Of a stretch of 47,453 nt of DNA, positions 32,753 through 42,730 are shown piece after piece. Within the stretch, counting starts at the first letter, position 1, and every line of letters starts with the position of its first letter. The notes beneath the pieces are model-generated. The model worked only from the letters and a program-made list of their open reading frames with translations. It searched no databases and was not told where the DNA came from. Made by a program: the position numbers and the translations under genes. The stretch spans positions 1 through 47,453 of the forward strand of contig JACAEI010000033.1 of assembly GCA_013388905.1 (NCBI GenBank). The letters are read 5' to 3'. The stretch comes from Candidatus Bathyarchaeota archaeon (GTDB lineage: Archaea; Thermoproteota; Bathyarchaeia; Bathyarchaeales; Bathycorpusculaceae).

Positions 32753-32836
32753 TTTTATTTATGCCATTGTGTAAAGCTAAGTGAAATCAGTATGTGTAAG
32801 AATAGAATCAAGCTTGAAAAATGAGGGGGCAACCAT

Positions 32837-34129
32837 ATGAGCGTTAAGGATATTTTAGAAGGAAAACTAACTGGAAAAGAAGTTGAATTGAAAGGCTGGT
32901 TAGTTACAAAACGCTCCAGCGGCGGAGTTCAATTTCTTATGATAAGAGATGGAACTGGAACGATTCAATCGACTATTCATAAAGACGAAGTTAATGAAAA
33001 AATTTTCCAGGAAACAGACAAGCTAACACAAGAATCGTCTCTTGCACTTAAAGGCATAGTGAAGGTGGACAAAAGGGCGCCAGGTGGCTATGAAATAAGA
33101 GTTAATGATTTGCAGATTGTTCAATTAGCGGTGCAAGATTATCCCTTGAGCAAGAAGGCGCATGGCATCGACTTTCTAATGGATTGGAGGCACTTATGGA
33201 TAAGAAGCCCAAGACAAATTGCAATACTGAAGATAAGAGCCGAAGTCGTAAAAGCATGCAGAGACTTCCTTGACGAACAAGGCTTTACGCTGACAGATTC
33301 ACCAATATTCACTCCGTCCAGTGTTGAGGGAGTAGCAACACTATTCGAGACTCCCTATTTCGGCGATAAAGCGTTCCTAACACAAAGCGGTCAACTTTAT
33401 GTTGAAGCCACTATGGCTGCTTTCGGCAAGGTCTATTGTTTCGGACCGACTTTTCGAGCTGAAAAATCCAAGACTCCACGCCATTTAACTGAATTCTGGA
33501 TGGTGGAGCCTGAAATGGCTTTCTTCACCTTCGAGGATAACTTGAGGCTTCAGGAAGAAATGTTAACCTACATTGTGAAAAAAACCTTAGAAAAAAGAAG
33601 TAAGGAATTCGAAGTTTTGAAAAGGGACACAAAACCTCTGAAAAAAGTCGAACCACCTTTTGATAGAATAAGTTACACCGAAGCTATAGGAATGTTGCAG
33701 AAAGACGGTTTTAGCATCGAATGGGGAGAAGATTTAGGATTACCACATGAGAAGGCTATTTCCTTAAAGTTTGAGAAGCCTGTTTTTGTTCATAGATATC
33801 CAGCGAGAACCAGAGCCTTCTACATGCAACCTGATCCCGAAGACCCTAAAGTTGCCCTTTGCGCTGATTTGATGGCGCCTGAAGGCTATGGTGAAATAAT
33901 AGGTGGCAGTGAACGAATTTATGACTTAAAATTGCTTGAGCAAAGAATTGAGGAATTCGGTTTGCCCAAAAAAGCGTACGAATGGTATTTAGCTTTAAGA
34001 AAGTTCGGCTCAGTGCCGCATTCTGGTTTCGGCTTGGGAATTGAAAGGACTGTAACATGGATCTGTAAGCTAAAACACATCAGAGAAACGATTCCATTTC
34101 CAAGAACAACAACGAGAATATATCCATAA
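32837..34129 (+). CDS. asnS: Asparaginyl-tRNA synthetase
   Basis: A 430-residue class IIb synthetase. The OB-fold anticodon domain (about 1-105: [26 protein letters not shown]) is followed by the catalytic core: motif 2 as [28 protein letters not shown] and motif 3 as [14 protein letters not shown]. The [13 protein letters not shown]-like wording and [14 protein letters not shown] favour AsnRS over AspRS. It charges tRNA-Asn. ATG at 32837 with a GAGGGGG sequence about 10 nt upstream. Confidence 0.88.
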   Translation: MSVKDILEGKLTGKEVELKGWLVTKRSSGGVQFLMIRDGTGTIQSTIHKDEVNEKIFQETDKLTQESSLALKGIVKVDKRAPGGYEIRVNDLQIVQLAVQDYPLSKKAHGIDFLMDWRHLWIRSPRQIAILKIRAEVVKACRDFLDEQGFTLTDSPIFTPSSVEGVATLFETPYFGDKAFLTQSGQLYVEATMAAFGKVYCFGPTFRAEKSKTPRHLTEFWMVEPEMAFFTFEDNLRLQEEMLTYIVKKTLEKRSKEFEVLKRDTKPLKKVEPPFDRISYTEAIGMLQKDGFSIEWGEDLGLPHEKAISLKFEKPVFVHRYPARTRAFYMQPDPEDPKVALCADLMAPEGYGEIIGGSERIYDLKLLEQRIEEFGLPKKAYEWYLALRKFGSVPHSGFGLGIERTVTWICKLKHIRETIPFPRTTTRIYP

Positions 34130-34211
34130 TATAAGTTTGTTCTTTTAGGAAGCATTTGATACAATGATTTGGTTGAAGCTGAAGAAAATCCAGCAATGTT
34201 AAAAAGGTATT

Positions 34212-34224
34212 TTCTATATATACT
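34212..34224 (+). promoter_or_regulatory. Candidate TATA box of the ACD-GNAT gene
   Basis: TTCTATATATACT lies about 46-58 bp before the GTG at 34270. A TGTGTAAAGCT element just after it (34226-34236) also occurs in the CDF/asnS gap near 32770. Confidence 0.45.
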
Positions 34225-34269
34225 ATGTGTAAAGCTTGACTCTCTGCTGAAGGAGAGGGGTCTCCAAGC

Positions 34270-36936
34270 GTGGGTACCGAAAACCTTGATAAAATATTCA
34301 ATCCAAAGCGTATTGCTGTTATAGGGGCAAGTGACCGTGAAGGTTCGGTAGGCTCTAAACTACTGCGAAATCTAGTCGGAGTAGGATATGCAGGCGCTGT
34401 TTACCCTGTTAACCCTTTTAAACCCACAGTGCAAGGCATAACCGCCTATCCAACTATTCTAAAAATCCCTTGGCAAGTTGACCTCGCAATAATTGCAACA
34501 CCAGCGCATACAGTTCCACAAGTTGTTGAGGAGTGCGGAAAAGCCGGAGTTTCTGGAGCTATCATAATTTCAGCAGGCTTTAAAGAATCTGGAGAAGAAG
34601 GCGAAAAGTTTGAGAAGCAAATTCTTGACTGCAAAAACCAATATGGCATGCGCATAATTGGACCAAACAGCCTAGGCGTGATGAGACCTAAAATAAAGCT
34701 TAACACCACTTTTGCAAATAAAACAGCTATTCCAGGGAAAATAGCTTGTATCTCGCAAAGCGCCGCATTATGTGCTGCAATGTTAGATTGGGCTTCAGAA
34801 GCCAATATAGGCTTTAGTGCTGTAGTTTCAACTGGCTCAATGCTTGATGTGGACTTAGGCGATCTAATCGATTATTTTGGGAATGATGCTCAAACGCGAA
34901 GCATAGTGCTTTATCTGGAGTCCATAAAAAATGCGAGAAAATTCATGAGCGCGGCCAGAGGATTTGCAAGAGCCAAACCCATCGTAGTGGTAAAAGCAGG
35001 ACGTGTCCACGAGAGTTCTGAAGCTACTTTCTCTCATACTGGCGCTATATGTGGAGAAGATACTGTTTATGAAGCTGCTTTTAGACGTGCTGGCATAGTG
35101 CGTGTTGAGGCGATAAGTGACCTTTTCAACTGCGCTGAAGCGTTGGCAATGCAGCCGAATCCTAAGGGTTCAAATCTTACAATAATCACTAATGCTGGCG
35201 GACCTGGAATCATGGCAACTGATTCTCTTATTTGTGGGGGTGGAAGACTTTCGGCTCTAAACAATGAAACTGTTCAAGCCCTAAAGAGCGTCTTGCCCTC
35301 TTATTGTAGCATTATTAATCCAATAGACATTTTAGAAGAAGCCAGCGCGGAAAGATTTAGGAAAGTTGTGGAGATTTGTCTCAAAGACCCTAACAGTGAC
35401 GGTTTCCTAATAATATACACTCCGCAAGGAGCAGCTGACCCGCTAGAAGTTGCAGAGATTATAATCGAGTTTTCTAAAAAAACCACAAAACCCATCCTTA
35501 CGTCATTGCTGGGCGAAGACGGTTGCCGCACAGCACGACAAATCTTACAAAAGAATGGCGTTCCATCTTTTGCAACTCCTGAACAAGCTGTTTCCACGTT
35601 CATGTATATGTATGGTTACACTCAGAACTTGGAGCTTCTTTATCAAACTCCAGAAGAGCTTCCCATGGATTTTTCCATTCCGACTTTTTTGAAAGAGGTT
35701 TTAAGAAAAGCTTACGATGAAGGGCGCAGAGTTTTGACGCAACCTGAGTCTTTGCAGTTTCTCGACGCGTATAATATTCCCACAATAAAGACCTTGGTTG
35801 CGAGAACTTCGGAGGAAGCTGAAATTTTAGCCTCTGAATTAGGATACCCAGTTGTTATGAAAGCACTTTCACCACAAATAACGCACAAATCCAAAGTCGA
35901 AGGCGTTATCTTAAATGTGTGGTCGCCTGTAGAGCTTAAAACATTTTTTGTCGAGTTGGCTGAAAAAGTAAAGAGCTTCTCTCCTGAAGCAGAGTTCCAA
36001 GGCGTAGCCATTCAGCCAATGGTTCGAAAAAGAGGTTATGAACTGTTAATTGGGTTAAAGAAAGACCCTCAATTTGGCTCTGTAATTGCGTTTGGCATGG
36101 GCGGCATCACCGCCGAGTTATCCAAAGATATCAGTATAGGTTTTCCACCTTTGAACCAAATACTTGCGAGAAGACTTATGGAAAGAACAGCCATTTACAA
36201 ATATCTACAGTTGAGTGAAGATTCAATTAACATCAAGTTGCTTGAAGAAATTTTAGTCAAGTTTTCGCAGCTTGTTATAGACTTCCCAGAAATAAAAGAA
36301 ATAGACATAAACCCGCTTATTGTCAGCAAAGGCGACGCAGTAGCCGTAGATGCTCGCATAGTTATAGACATTGAAAAGATTTCTGAGGGCGTTCATCCCC
36401 ACGAACATCTTGTTATCACGCCTTATCCTAGAAAGTATATCAATGAATGGAAACTGAAAGACGAGACTCCTGTTGTTCTTCGTCCTATAAAGCCCGAAGA
36501 TGAACCCCTCTTAGATGAATTGTTCAAGTCTCTTTCAGAAGAAACAATGCGTCTTCGATTTTTTCAAATAATTAAAAACATGCCTCACGAAACTCTTACT
36601 AGATACTGTAATTTGGATTATGACCGTGAAGTCGCCATAGTGGCTGAACTGAAAAAGGAAAAAAAACGGATAATCGGAGTAGGCAGAGTAATCTTGGAGC
36701 CAGGCAAGAACTGTGGCGAGTTTGCTGTTCTTGTTGGCGACCAATGGCAAGGACGCGGGCTCGGGTCAAAACTTGTTGATTACTTGATTGAAATTGGCAA
36801 GGACATGGGTTTAGAAATGATGTATGGCTATGTGAGTTCAAACAATCCAAAGATGATTAATCTATGCACCAGAAAAGGCTTTGAGCTGAAGCCACTCGAT
36901 GAAGAAATCACTAAAGCGATATTAAAATTATCTTAA
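34270..36936 (+). CDS. ADP-forming acyl-CoA synthetase fused to GNAT acetyltransferase
   Basis: An 888-residue fusion. CoA-binding Rossmann domain (about 8-135: FNPKRIAVIGASDREGSVGS), ligase domains (about 140-465) with the phosphorylatable His256 in FSHTGA, ATP-grasp domain (about 490-705: LGYPVVMKALSPQITHKSKVEGV, FGMGGITAELSKD) and a C-terminal GNAT (about 722-888) with the acetyl-CoA loop QGRGLGSKL. The order and length match bacterial Pat (YfiQ), which acetylates and silences Acs, but Pat has lost the catalytic His kept here. It may therefore be an active ACD, an acetyltransferase, or both. GTG start at 34270. Convergent with acs. Confidence 0.9.
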   Translation: MGTENLDKIFNPKRIAVIGASDREGSVGSKLLRNLVGVGYAGAVYPVNPFKPTVQGITAYPTILKIPWQVDLAIIATPAHTVPQVVEECGKAGVSGAIIISAGFKESGEEGEKFEKQILDCKNQYGMRIIGPNSLGVMRPKIKLNTTFANKTAIPGKIACISQSAALCAAMLDWASEANIGFSAVVSTGSMLDVDLGDLIDYFGNDAQTRSIVLYLESIKNARKFMSAARGFARAKPIVVVKAGRVHESSEATFSHTGAICGEDTVYEAAFRRAGIVRVEAISDLFNCAEALAMQPNPKGSNLTIITNAGGPGIMATDSLICGGGRLSALNNETVQALKSVLPSYCSIINPIDILEEASAERFRKVVEICLKDPNSDGFLIIYTPQGAADPLEVAEIIIEFSKKTTKPILTSLLGEDGCRTARQILQKNGVPSFATPEQAVSTFMYMYGYTQNLELLYQTPEELPMDFSIPTFLKEVLRKAYDEGRRVLTQPESLQFLDAYNIPTIKTLVARTSEEAEILASELGYPVVMKALSPQITHKSKVEGVILNVWSPVELKTFFVELAEKVKSFSPEAEFQGVAIQPMVRKRGYELLIGLKKDPQFGSVIAFGMGGITAELSKDISIGFPPLNQILARRLMERTAIYKYLQLSEDSINIKLLEEILVKFSQLVIDFPEIKEIDINPLIVSKGDAVAVDARIVIDIEKISEGVHPHEHLVITPYPRKYINEWKLKDETPVVLRPIKPEDEPLLDELFKSLSEETMRLRFFQIIKNMPHETLTRYCNLDYDREVAIVAELKKEKKRIIGVGRVILEPGKNCGEFAVLVGDQWQGRGLGSKLVDYLIEIGKDMGLEMMYGYVSSNNPKMINLCTRKGFELKPLDEEITKAILKLS

Positions 36937-36992
36937 TTCGCAAAGGGCAATAGTCTATAATTTGAGTTTATGAAATGGTAGAGATAGAATTT

Positions 36993-38936
36993 TTACTGTT
37001 TCTTTTCTATTTGTTTTCTTAATTCTTCGTATGTTGCCTTAATATCTTCAACAGAAGCTTCGTCTTCTAAAGTTGAAATATCGCCTAATGCTGCTCCGAC
37101 TAATACTGCTTTCAAAAGTCTCCTCATGATTTTTCCGCTACGTGTTTTTGGTAGTTTATTTACGATTACGATTGCTTCCGGCGTTGCTATTGGACCTATT
37201 GTAGATCTAATGTGTTGTACAAGTTGTTGACGCAGTTCTTCTGATGGCGTGTAGCCGCTTCTCAGCACTACGAATGCTACGGGAACTTCACCTTTAACTG
37301 GATCCTCTTTGCCCATCACTGCGGCTTCTGAAACTGCTGGATGCGAAACAAGTTCGCTTTCAAGCTCAACAGTTCCTATTCGATGCCCAGCAACTTTCAA
37401 CACTTCGTCTGCTCTTCCAAGCAGCCAGAAATAGCCATCTGGGTCTTTTACCGCATAGTCGCCAGTATAATATGTGTTTGGCCATCTTCCGAAATATGTT
37501 TGCTTGTATCTTTCTGGGTCTTTCCACAATGTTTCAAGCATGCCTGGCCAAGGAGCCTTAATAACTAGAAAGCCTCTGGTTGATATTGGTGCTATTTCTC
37601 CTTTTTCGTTATAGACTTCTGGGTAAACGCCTGGTAATGGGTTTGTTGCTGAGCCTGGTTTTAGCGGCACAAGTTCTAGTCCTGCTAAAGGAGATATCAT
37701 GAAACCTCCGGTTTCAGTTTGCCACCAAGTGTCTATTATTGGAAGTTTTTCTTTTCCAATCACGCGGTAATACCATTTCCAAGCTTCAGGATTTATCGCC
37801 TCACCCACCGATCCTAAAAGTCTTAGAGTGCTCAAGTCGTGCTTGTTCACCCATTCTTCACCGAATCTCATGAACATTCTAATTGCGGTGGGCGTGGTAT
37901 AAAGTATTGTTATGCCGTGTCTTTCAATCATTTCCCACCATCGGTCGCAAGCAGGATAGTCTGGTGTTCCTTCAAAGATGAATGAGGTTGTTCCCAAAGC
38001 TAATGGTGCATATACATTATATGTGTGTCCAGTTATCCAGCCAATATCAGCGGTGCACCACCAAATATCTTCTTCGTTTGGACTGAACCCCCATTTAAGT
38101 GTCCAGTACGCCCACACCAAGTAGCCGCCGATGCCGTGTTGCACTCCTTTTGGCTTTCCTGTGGTTCCAGAAGTGTAAAGTATAAAGAGTGGCTCTGTGG
38201 CTTCCATTGGTTCAGGTGGGACATAAGCATTCGGAGCAACTTTCGCCATAACTTCATGATAGTAATGGTCGCGGCCTTCCTTCATTGGAATCTGTTGTCC
38301 AGTTCTTTTCACTACTATTACTTTTTCGACTGTTGGCGTATTAGCCAATGCTCTGTCTGCTGTTTCTTTTAGTGGCACTATTTTTCCTCGTCTGTAAGAC
38401 CCGTCAGCTGTTATTACGATTTTTGCTTGACAGTCATTTATTCTGTCTGCAAGGGCTTCTGCGCTGAAGCCTGAGAAGACTACTGTGTGAATTCCTCCTA
38501 AACGTGTAGTTGCGAGTAAGGTGATTGGTAATTCTGGAATCATAGGGAGGTAAACTGCCACTCTGTCGCCTTTTTTAAGTCCGAAATCTTTGAGAATTTG
38601 TGCAAGTTTGTTTACTTCTCTGTAAATCTGGTAATAAGTGAAGGTTCTGACATCTCCGGGTTCGCCTTCCCAAATGTAGGCAAGCTGATGTTTCCTAGGC
38701 GTTTCAAGATGTCTGTCTAATGCGTTATAACATATATTTAGAATGCCGCCGACAAACCATCGATAAAATGGTGGGTTTGAATCATCTAACACTTTGTCCC
38801 ATGTTTTGAACCAACTGATAGCCTTAGCTTTTTCAGCCCAATATTCTTCTGTTTTCTTTATCGATCTTTCCCACTCTTCCTTTAACAATTTTCTAGGAAA
38901 AATTTTCTCGTTAAAGGGTAAACTTGCTTCAGACAT
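36993..38936 (-). CDS. acs: Acetyl-CoA synthetase (AMP-forming)
   Basis: A 647-residue protein of full Acs length. Motifs: P-loop-like YTSGTTGKPKGVQHG, substrate motif WWQTETGGFMISPL, YYTGDYAVKDPDGYFWLLGRADEVLKVAGHRIG hinge, and the C-terminal PKTRSGKIMRR, whose Lys602 is the residue acetylated by Pat-type enzymes in bacteria. It makes acetyl-CoA from acetate, ATP and CoA, releasing AMP and PPi. It faces the ACD-GNAT gene tail-to-tail and precedes the SatP gene on the same strand order (satP upstream). Confidence 0.95.
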   Translation of the reverse strand: MSEASLPFNEKIFPRKLLKEEWERSIKKTEEYWAEKAKAISWFKTWDKVLDDSNPPFYRWFVGGILNICYNALDRHLETPRKHQLAYIWEGEPGDVRTFTYYQIYREVNKLAQILKDFGLKKGDRVAVYLPMIPELPITLLATTRLGGIHTVVFSGFSAEALADRINDCQAKIVITADGSYRRGKIVPLKETADRALANTPTVEKVIVVKRTGQQIPMKEGRDHYYHEVMAKVAPNAYVPPEPMEATEPLFILYTSGTTGKPKGVQHGIGGYLVWAYWTLKWGFSPNEEDIWWCTADIGWITGHTYNVYAPLALGTTSFIFEGTPDYPACDRWWEMIERHGITILYTTPTAIRMFMRFGEEWVNKHDLSTLRLLGSVGEAINPEAWKWYYRVIGKEKLPIIDTWWQTETGGFMISPLAGLELVPLKPGSATNPLPGVYPEVYNEKGEIAPISTRGFLVIKAPWPGMLETLWKDPERYKQTYFGRWPNTYYTGDYAVKDPDGYFWLLGRADEVLKVAGHRIGTVELESELVSHPAVSEAAVMGKEDPVKGEVPVAFVVLRSGYTPSEELRQQLVQHIRSTIGPIATPEAIVIVNKLPKTRSGKIMRRLLKAVLVGAALGDISTLEDEASVEDIKATYEELRKQIEKKQ

Positions 38937-38976
38937 TTCTCAACCTTCCGTGAGTTTTTGGAAAACGTTTTTTCGC

Positions 38977-38987
38977 AAATATAAACC
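38977..38987 (-). promoter_or_regulatory. Candidate TATA box of acs
   Basis: Minus strand GGTTTATATTT, 41-51 bp upstream of the acs ATG at 38936. It suggests acs has its own promoter despite lying close to the upstream transporter gene. Confidence 0.5.
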
Positions 38988-39022
38988 TTTTTAGTGAAAA
39001 GCGGAAAAGGTGAAGACTGTTT

Positions 39023-39676
39023 TCAGCTTACGGGGCATGTTGGCAGCACGGTTTTTCCATGAGTTTCGTTTAGGACTTCTGCTATGGCGAGGTAGACAGC
39101 GCTTGCTCCGCAGATAACGCCTTCAACTCCAATTATACGCGTAAACAGATTTACAATATCGGTTGAAACCGGCGAGAAGTAAGCCAGAACTGCTGACTTA
39201 ATTGTAAGTAGAAGGAACAGTATTGCAAGGCTTATGAAAACAAATTGTAAAGCCCTATTAGTTTTTAGCGTGCCAAAAAACATGGCAAAAGTGAAGATTC
39301 CCCACATCAAAAAATATGCCATAAAGGCTTCTTGGCTGACAAGCCAAGGCGTATTATAACCAGGGCGAACTGAACTGTAAGAGAATGGCCACACTCCGGC
39401 TTCTGCCACAGTTGTTGTTCCAAGCCAGTTTAGAGCTACGAACGATAGCCAGAACAGTCCATATGAGGTGAAGGCTACAGTTCCAAACGTGTTGCCTTTC
39501 TTATATTCGAGTACGCCTGCAATTATCTGTGCTATGCCACCGTAAAATATGCCCATTCCAAGAATTACACCGTCAACTGGACTCAGTCTGACGTTGTGTA
39601 TAAAGTTCAAGAGAATTGTTGTTATACCAAAGCCCAAAAGTCCAAGAGGTGCTGGATTTGCCATTTTTTCATTCAT
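39023..39676 (-). CDS. satP: Acetate uptake transporter, SatP/GPR1-FUN34-YaaH family
   Basis: A 217-residue protein with six membrane helices. The family signature N-P-A-P-L-G-L is at residues 7-13 (ANPAPLGLLGFGITTILLN), and the second repeat has GVLEYKKGNTFGTVAFTSYGLFWLSF, matching the G-x-F-x-x-T-A-F-x-S-Y-G pattern. These proteins carry acetate, succinate or protons. Position 86 bp upstream of acs on the same strand supports acetate import feeding Acs. ATG at 39676. Confidence 0.92.
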   Translation of the reverse strand: MNEKMANPAPLGLLGFGITTILLNFIHNVRLSPVDGVILGMGIFYGGIAQIIAGVLEYKKGNTFGTVAFTSYGLFWLSFVALNWLGTTTVAEAGVWPFSYSSVRPGYNTPWLVSQEAFMAYFLMWGIFTFAMFFGTLKTNRALQFVFISLAILFLLLTIKSAVLAYFSPVSTDIVNLFTRIIGVEGVICGASAVYLAIAEVLNETHGKTVLPTCPVS

Positions 39677-39802
39677 ATTGTTTCACGTCTTTCCATGTTT
39701 TTTGCATGTAAGCTCTTTTGTTGATAACGCTTTGGATATAAGTCTTTTTGGCTAAGATAGACGTCTTATGCATAGGCAACGTTATTTCTAGAAATTGTGG
39801 AA

Positions 39803-42577
39803 TTAAGTGGGCGTTCTAGCTTTGCGTTCTCGCCTTTTGCTTGTAATGTATTTGCTGGTCTCCAAAATACCAAAGACTATTATCGTGAATAGTATTGCAT
39901 ATGCCCAATCTATGAGTTCTGGAGTGCCGACGTAAAACACATTTTGTAGTGGTGTATAGAGTACCAAAAGTTGCAAAGCAAGAGACGAGAGTATAGCCAT
40001 CCATAGGAATTTGTTTTTGAAGGGACCTACTCTAAAAATAGTATATTTAAGCGACCGAGCCGATACGGCGTTGGCCAATTCCATTAGGATCATTGCTGTA
40101 AGCAACTGTGTTCGCGCTTCTTTTAATTCATACGGGCCTCGCCATGGCTGGTGCATGAAATAACCATATAATAGCAGCACAGACATTATGATTGGGATGA
40201 CCGTCAAGTATAGCTTAACATCCAGCGTAAATACACTTTCATTTGGGTCTCTAGGTTTCCTTTCCATAATATCTGGGTCGCCTGGATCGATTCCTAAAGC
40301 TATGGCTGGAAGACCGTCCGTTGCTAGGTTTACCCAAAGAAGCTGCACAGCAACAAGCGCGACTGCTGCAGATGTTTCTGGACTGCTACCTGTTTCGTAT
40401 ACTCCACCTGCCAAGTAAGGGACAATCATAATTGCCACGGTCATTACTATGATTTCCATGATATTGCTACGCAGTAGATAGGTCAAGTATTTTTTGATAT
40501 TGTCATAGATTTCTCTGCCTTCCTTGACAGCTTTTACAATCGATGCGAAGTTGTCATCGGTTAAAACCATGTCCGATGCTTCTTTCGTGACTTCTGTTCC
40601 TGTAATTCCCATTGCAACACCAATATCTGACAATTTCAACGCTGGCGCATCGTTCACGCCATCACCAGTCATCGCAACAACTCGACCTTTTGTTTTCCAA
40701 GCTTTAACAATTCTCAGTTTATGTTCAGGTGAAACTCGAGCATATATCTTGATGTTCTGAACGCGTTCAGCCAACTGTTCATCAGTCATCTTTTCAAGTT
40801 CCTCGCCTGTGAGCACGCTATCAGCTGCATTATTTTCGCCTAATAAGTTAAGCTCTTTAGCAACTGCAATTGCAGTTAGCTTGTGGTCGCCTGTTACCAT
40901 GACAACATCGATTCCGGCATTCTTGCAGAGATAGATTGCATCTTTCACTTCCTCACGTGGCGGGTCAATCATTCCCATTATGCCAACAAAAATCATGTCT
41001 CTTTCAGTTTTCTCATCCAAAGCTTCGGAGGCGCCAAGTTCTCTAAAAGCAAAACCCAAGTTTCTTAGTGCTTCCATCGCCATTGCTTCGTTGACTTTCA
41101 ATATTCTCGCGTTATCCTCTTGAGTTATCTTCCGGACTTTGCCATTTGCATAAATTCTTGAGCATTGACTCAGGACTATTTCTGGTGCGCCCTTCATAAA
41201 CGCTATTTTCTGTTTTCCAGAAACGATGTGGAACGTAGTCATGCATTTTCTTTCTGAGGAAAAGGGGACTTCGCCTATACGCGGAGCAGCTTGCTCCAGC
41301 TCTTGCTTCCACAATCCTGCTTTTGCTGCAGCAACAACTAGTGCACCTTCTGTTGGGTCGCCTCTAACTATCCATCTTTCAGTTTGGGGGTCTTTCTCAA
41401 GTTTTGAATCATTGCAAAGCGTTGCTATTTTTAAGAGTGTGCGAAGGTCTTCATTTTCTGGACTGATCTTTTTTCCTTCTGATAGAAACTCTCCAGTGGG
41501 CTCATAGCCGACCCCTGAAACCTTGATTACATTGTCATTGAGGTACATTCTTTGAACGGTCATTTGACCCTTCGTTAAGGTTCCTGTCTTATCAGAGCAT
41601 ATGACGCTTGTGCATCCCAAAGTTTCAACTGCCGGTAATTTTCTGACTATGGTGTTCACTTTAGCCATGCGATACATGCCTACTGCAAGTGCGCCTGTTA
41701 CAATTGCTGGCAACGCCTCTGGGACAGCTGCGACTGCAAGGCTTACGCCCCAAAGAATCATCTGCAAAATGTCTCGTTTTTCCATGATGCCGATAACGGC
41801 TACTGCAAGGCAAACACCGACTGATAGGAGTCCAATCCTCTTTCCAACAGACGCCATTCTTTTTTCCAGAGGTGTCTCTTCATGTTCTGTTATCTGAACC
41901 ATTTTGGCTATCTTTCCAAATTCAGTATTCATTCCTGTTGAGGTGACAACAGCTTTGGCGCGACCGTAAACTGCAATAGTCCCGGAAAAAACCATGTTAC
42001 GTCTGTCATTAACTGGTGTATCTGGCGATATTGGCGCAACATCTTTATTCACTGGGGATGATTCGCCTGTTAAAGGAGCCTCATCCACTTTCAGATTGAA
42101 CACTTCTATGATGCGCGAATCAGCAGGAACTTTGTCGCCTGTGTATAATAAAATAATATCTCCAGGAACAATTTCGCTTGTTTGAATTTTAACTTCTTTT
42201 CCGTCCCTTAGGACAGTTGCTGTGGGCGCAGTCATCTTCTTCAGTGCTTCCACAGCCTTTTCCGACCGGAATTCTTCAATAAATCCTAGAATCGCTGTAG
42301 CAAACACTATGGCAAGAATGACGATGGCGTCAGTGATTTCACCTAAAAAAAGGGAGAGCCCGGTCGCGACAAGTAATATAATGATGAGTATATCTGCAAA
42401 CTGTTCGAGAAACATTCGTATTGGAGAGGTGCCCTTCTCTTTTTTTAGCTCGTTTGGGCCGAACTCCAACAAGCGTTTCTTCGCATTTTCTTGGCTTAGT
42501 CCTGTTTCATTTGTATCCAAATCCTTTAAGACTTCTTCAATTTCCCTTGCATGCCAAGGCGTAGACGTGCTTTCCAC
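39803..42577 (-). CDS. P-type cation ATPase, Ca2+-transporting (type II)
   Basis: A 924-residue P-type ATPase. Actuator LTGESSPV, phosphorylation site CSDKTGTLTKG, nucleotide domain KGAPE, hinge MTGDGVNDAPALK, and transport residues in M4 (VPEALPAIV) and M6 (LLWVNLATDGLPAIALG). This set, with the N-terminal cation-ATPase domain (HAREIEEVLKDLDTNETGLSQENAKKRL), matches SERCA/PMCA-like bacterial-archaeal Ca2+ pumps; other cations cannot be excluded. The GTG start at 42577 has a weak ribosome-binding site. Divergent from hppA. Confidence 0.9.
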   Translation of the reverse strand: MESTSTPWHAREIEEVLKDLDTNETGLSQENAKKRLLEFGPNELKKEKGTSPIRMFLEQFADILIIILLVATGLSLFLGEITDAIVILAIVFATAILGFIEEFRSEKAVEALKKMTAPTATVLRDGKEVKIQTSEIVPGDIILLYTGDKVPADSRIIEVFNLKVDEAPLTGESSPVNKDVAPISPDTPVNDRRNMVFSGTIAVYGRAKAVVTSTGMNTEFGKIAKMVQITEHEETPLEKRMASVGKRIGLLSVGVCLAVAVIGIMEKRDILQMILWGVSLAVAAVPEALPAIVTGALAVGMYRMAKVNTIVRKLPAVETLGCTSVICSDKTGTLTKGQMTVQRMYLNDNVIKVSGVGYEPTGEFLSEGKKISPENEDLRTLLKIATLCNDSKLEKDPQTERWIVRGDPTEGALVVAAAKAGLWKQELEQAAPRIGEVPFSSERKCMTTFHIVSGKQKIAFMKGAPEIVLSQCSRIYANGKVRKITQEDNARILKVNEAMAMEALRNLGFAFRELGASEALDEKTERDMIFVGIMGMIDPPREEVKDAIYLCKNAGIDVVMVTGDHKLTAIAVAKELNLLGENNAADSVLTGEELEKMTDEQLAERVQNIKIYARVSPEHKLRIVKAWKTKGRVVAMTGDGVNDAPALKLSDIGVAMGITGTEVTKEASDMVLTDDNFASIVKAVKEGREIYDNIKKYLTYLLRSNIMEIIVMTVAIMIVPYLAGGVYETGSSPETSAAVALVAVQLLWVNLATDGLPAIALGIDPGDPDIMERKPRDPNESVFTLDVKLYLTVIPIIMSVLLLYGYFMHQPWRGPYELKEARTQLLTAMILMELANAVSARSLKYTIFRVGPFKNKFLWMAILSSLALQLLVLYTPLQNVFYVGTPELIDWAYAILFTIIVFGILETSKYITSKRRERKARTPT

Positions 42578-42661
42578 CCCAGATTAATCGATGTAAACTG
42601 TATGTTGTTAAAATTCATTGGTTATAATCTTTTCTCATAGAGTTTCAATGCAGGCAAATAA

Positions 42662-42670
42662 GTTTATAAG
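42662..42670 (+). promoter_or_regulatory. Candidate TATA box of hppA
   Basis: GTTTATAAG lies about 61-69 bp before the hppA ATG, in the gap divergent from the P-type ATPase gene. A GGAGACG ribosome-binding candidate follows downstream of it. Confidence 0.4.
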
Positions 42671-42730
42671 ACAATTCTGTAAATCATCCTAAGAATATTC
42701 AAAGAGAAAGGAGACGTAGTTGGTGAAAAA

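Noticed and set aside
40188-42587. Several plus-strand frames of 60-120 codons
   Set aside because: They are mirror frames of the P-type ATPase gene, whose full motif set is intact on the minus strand.
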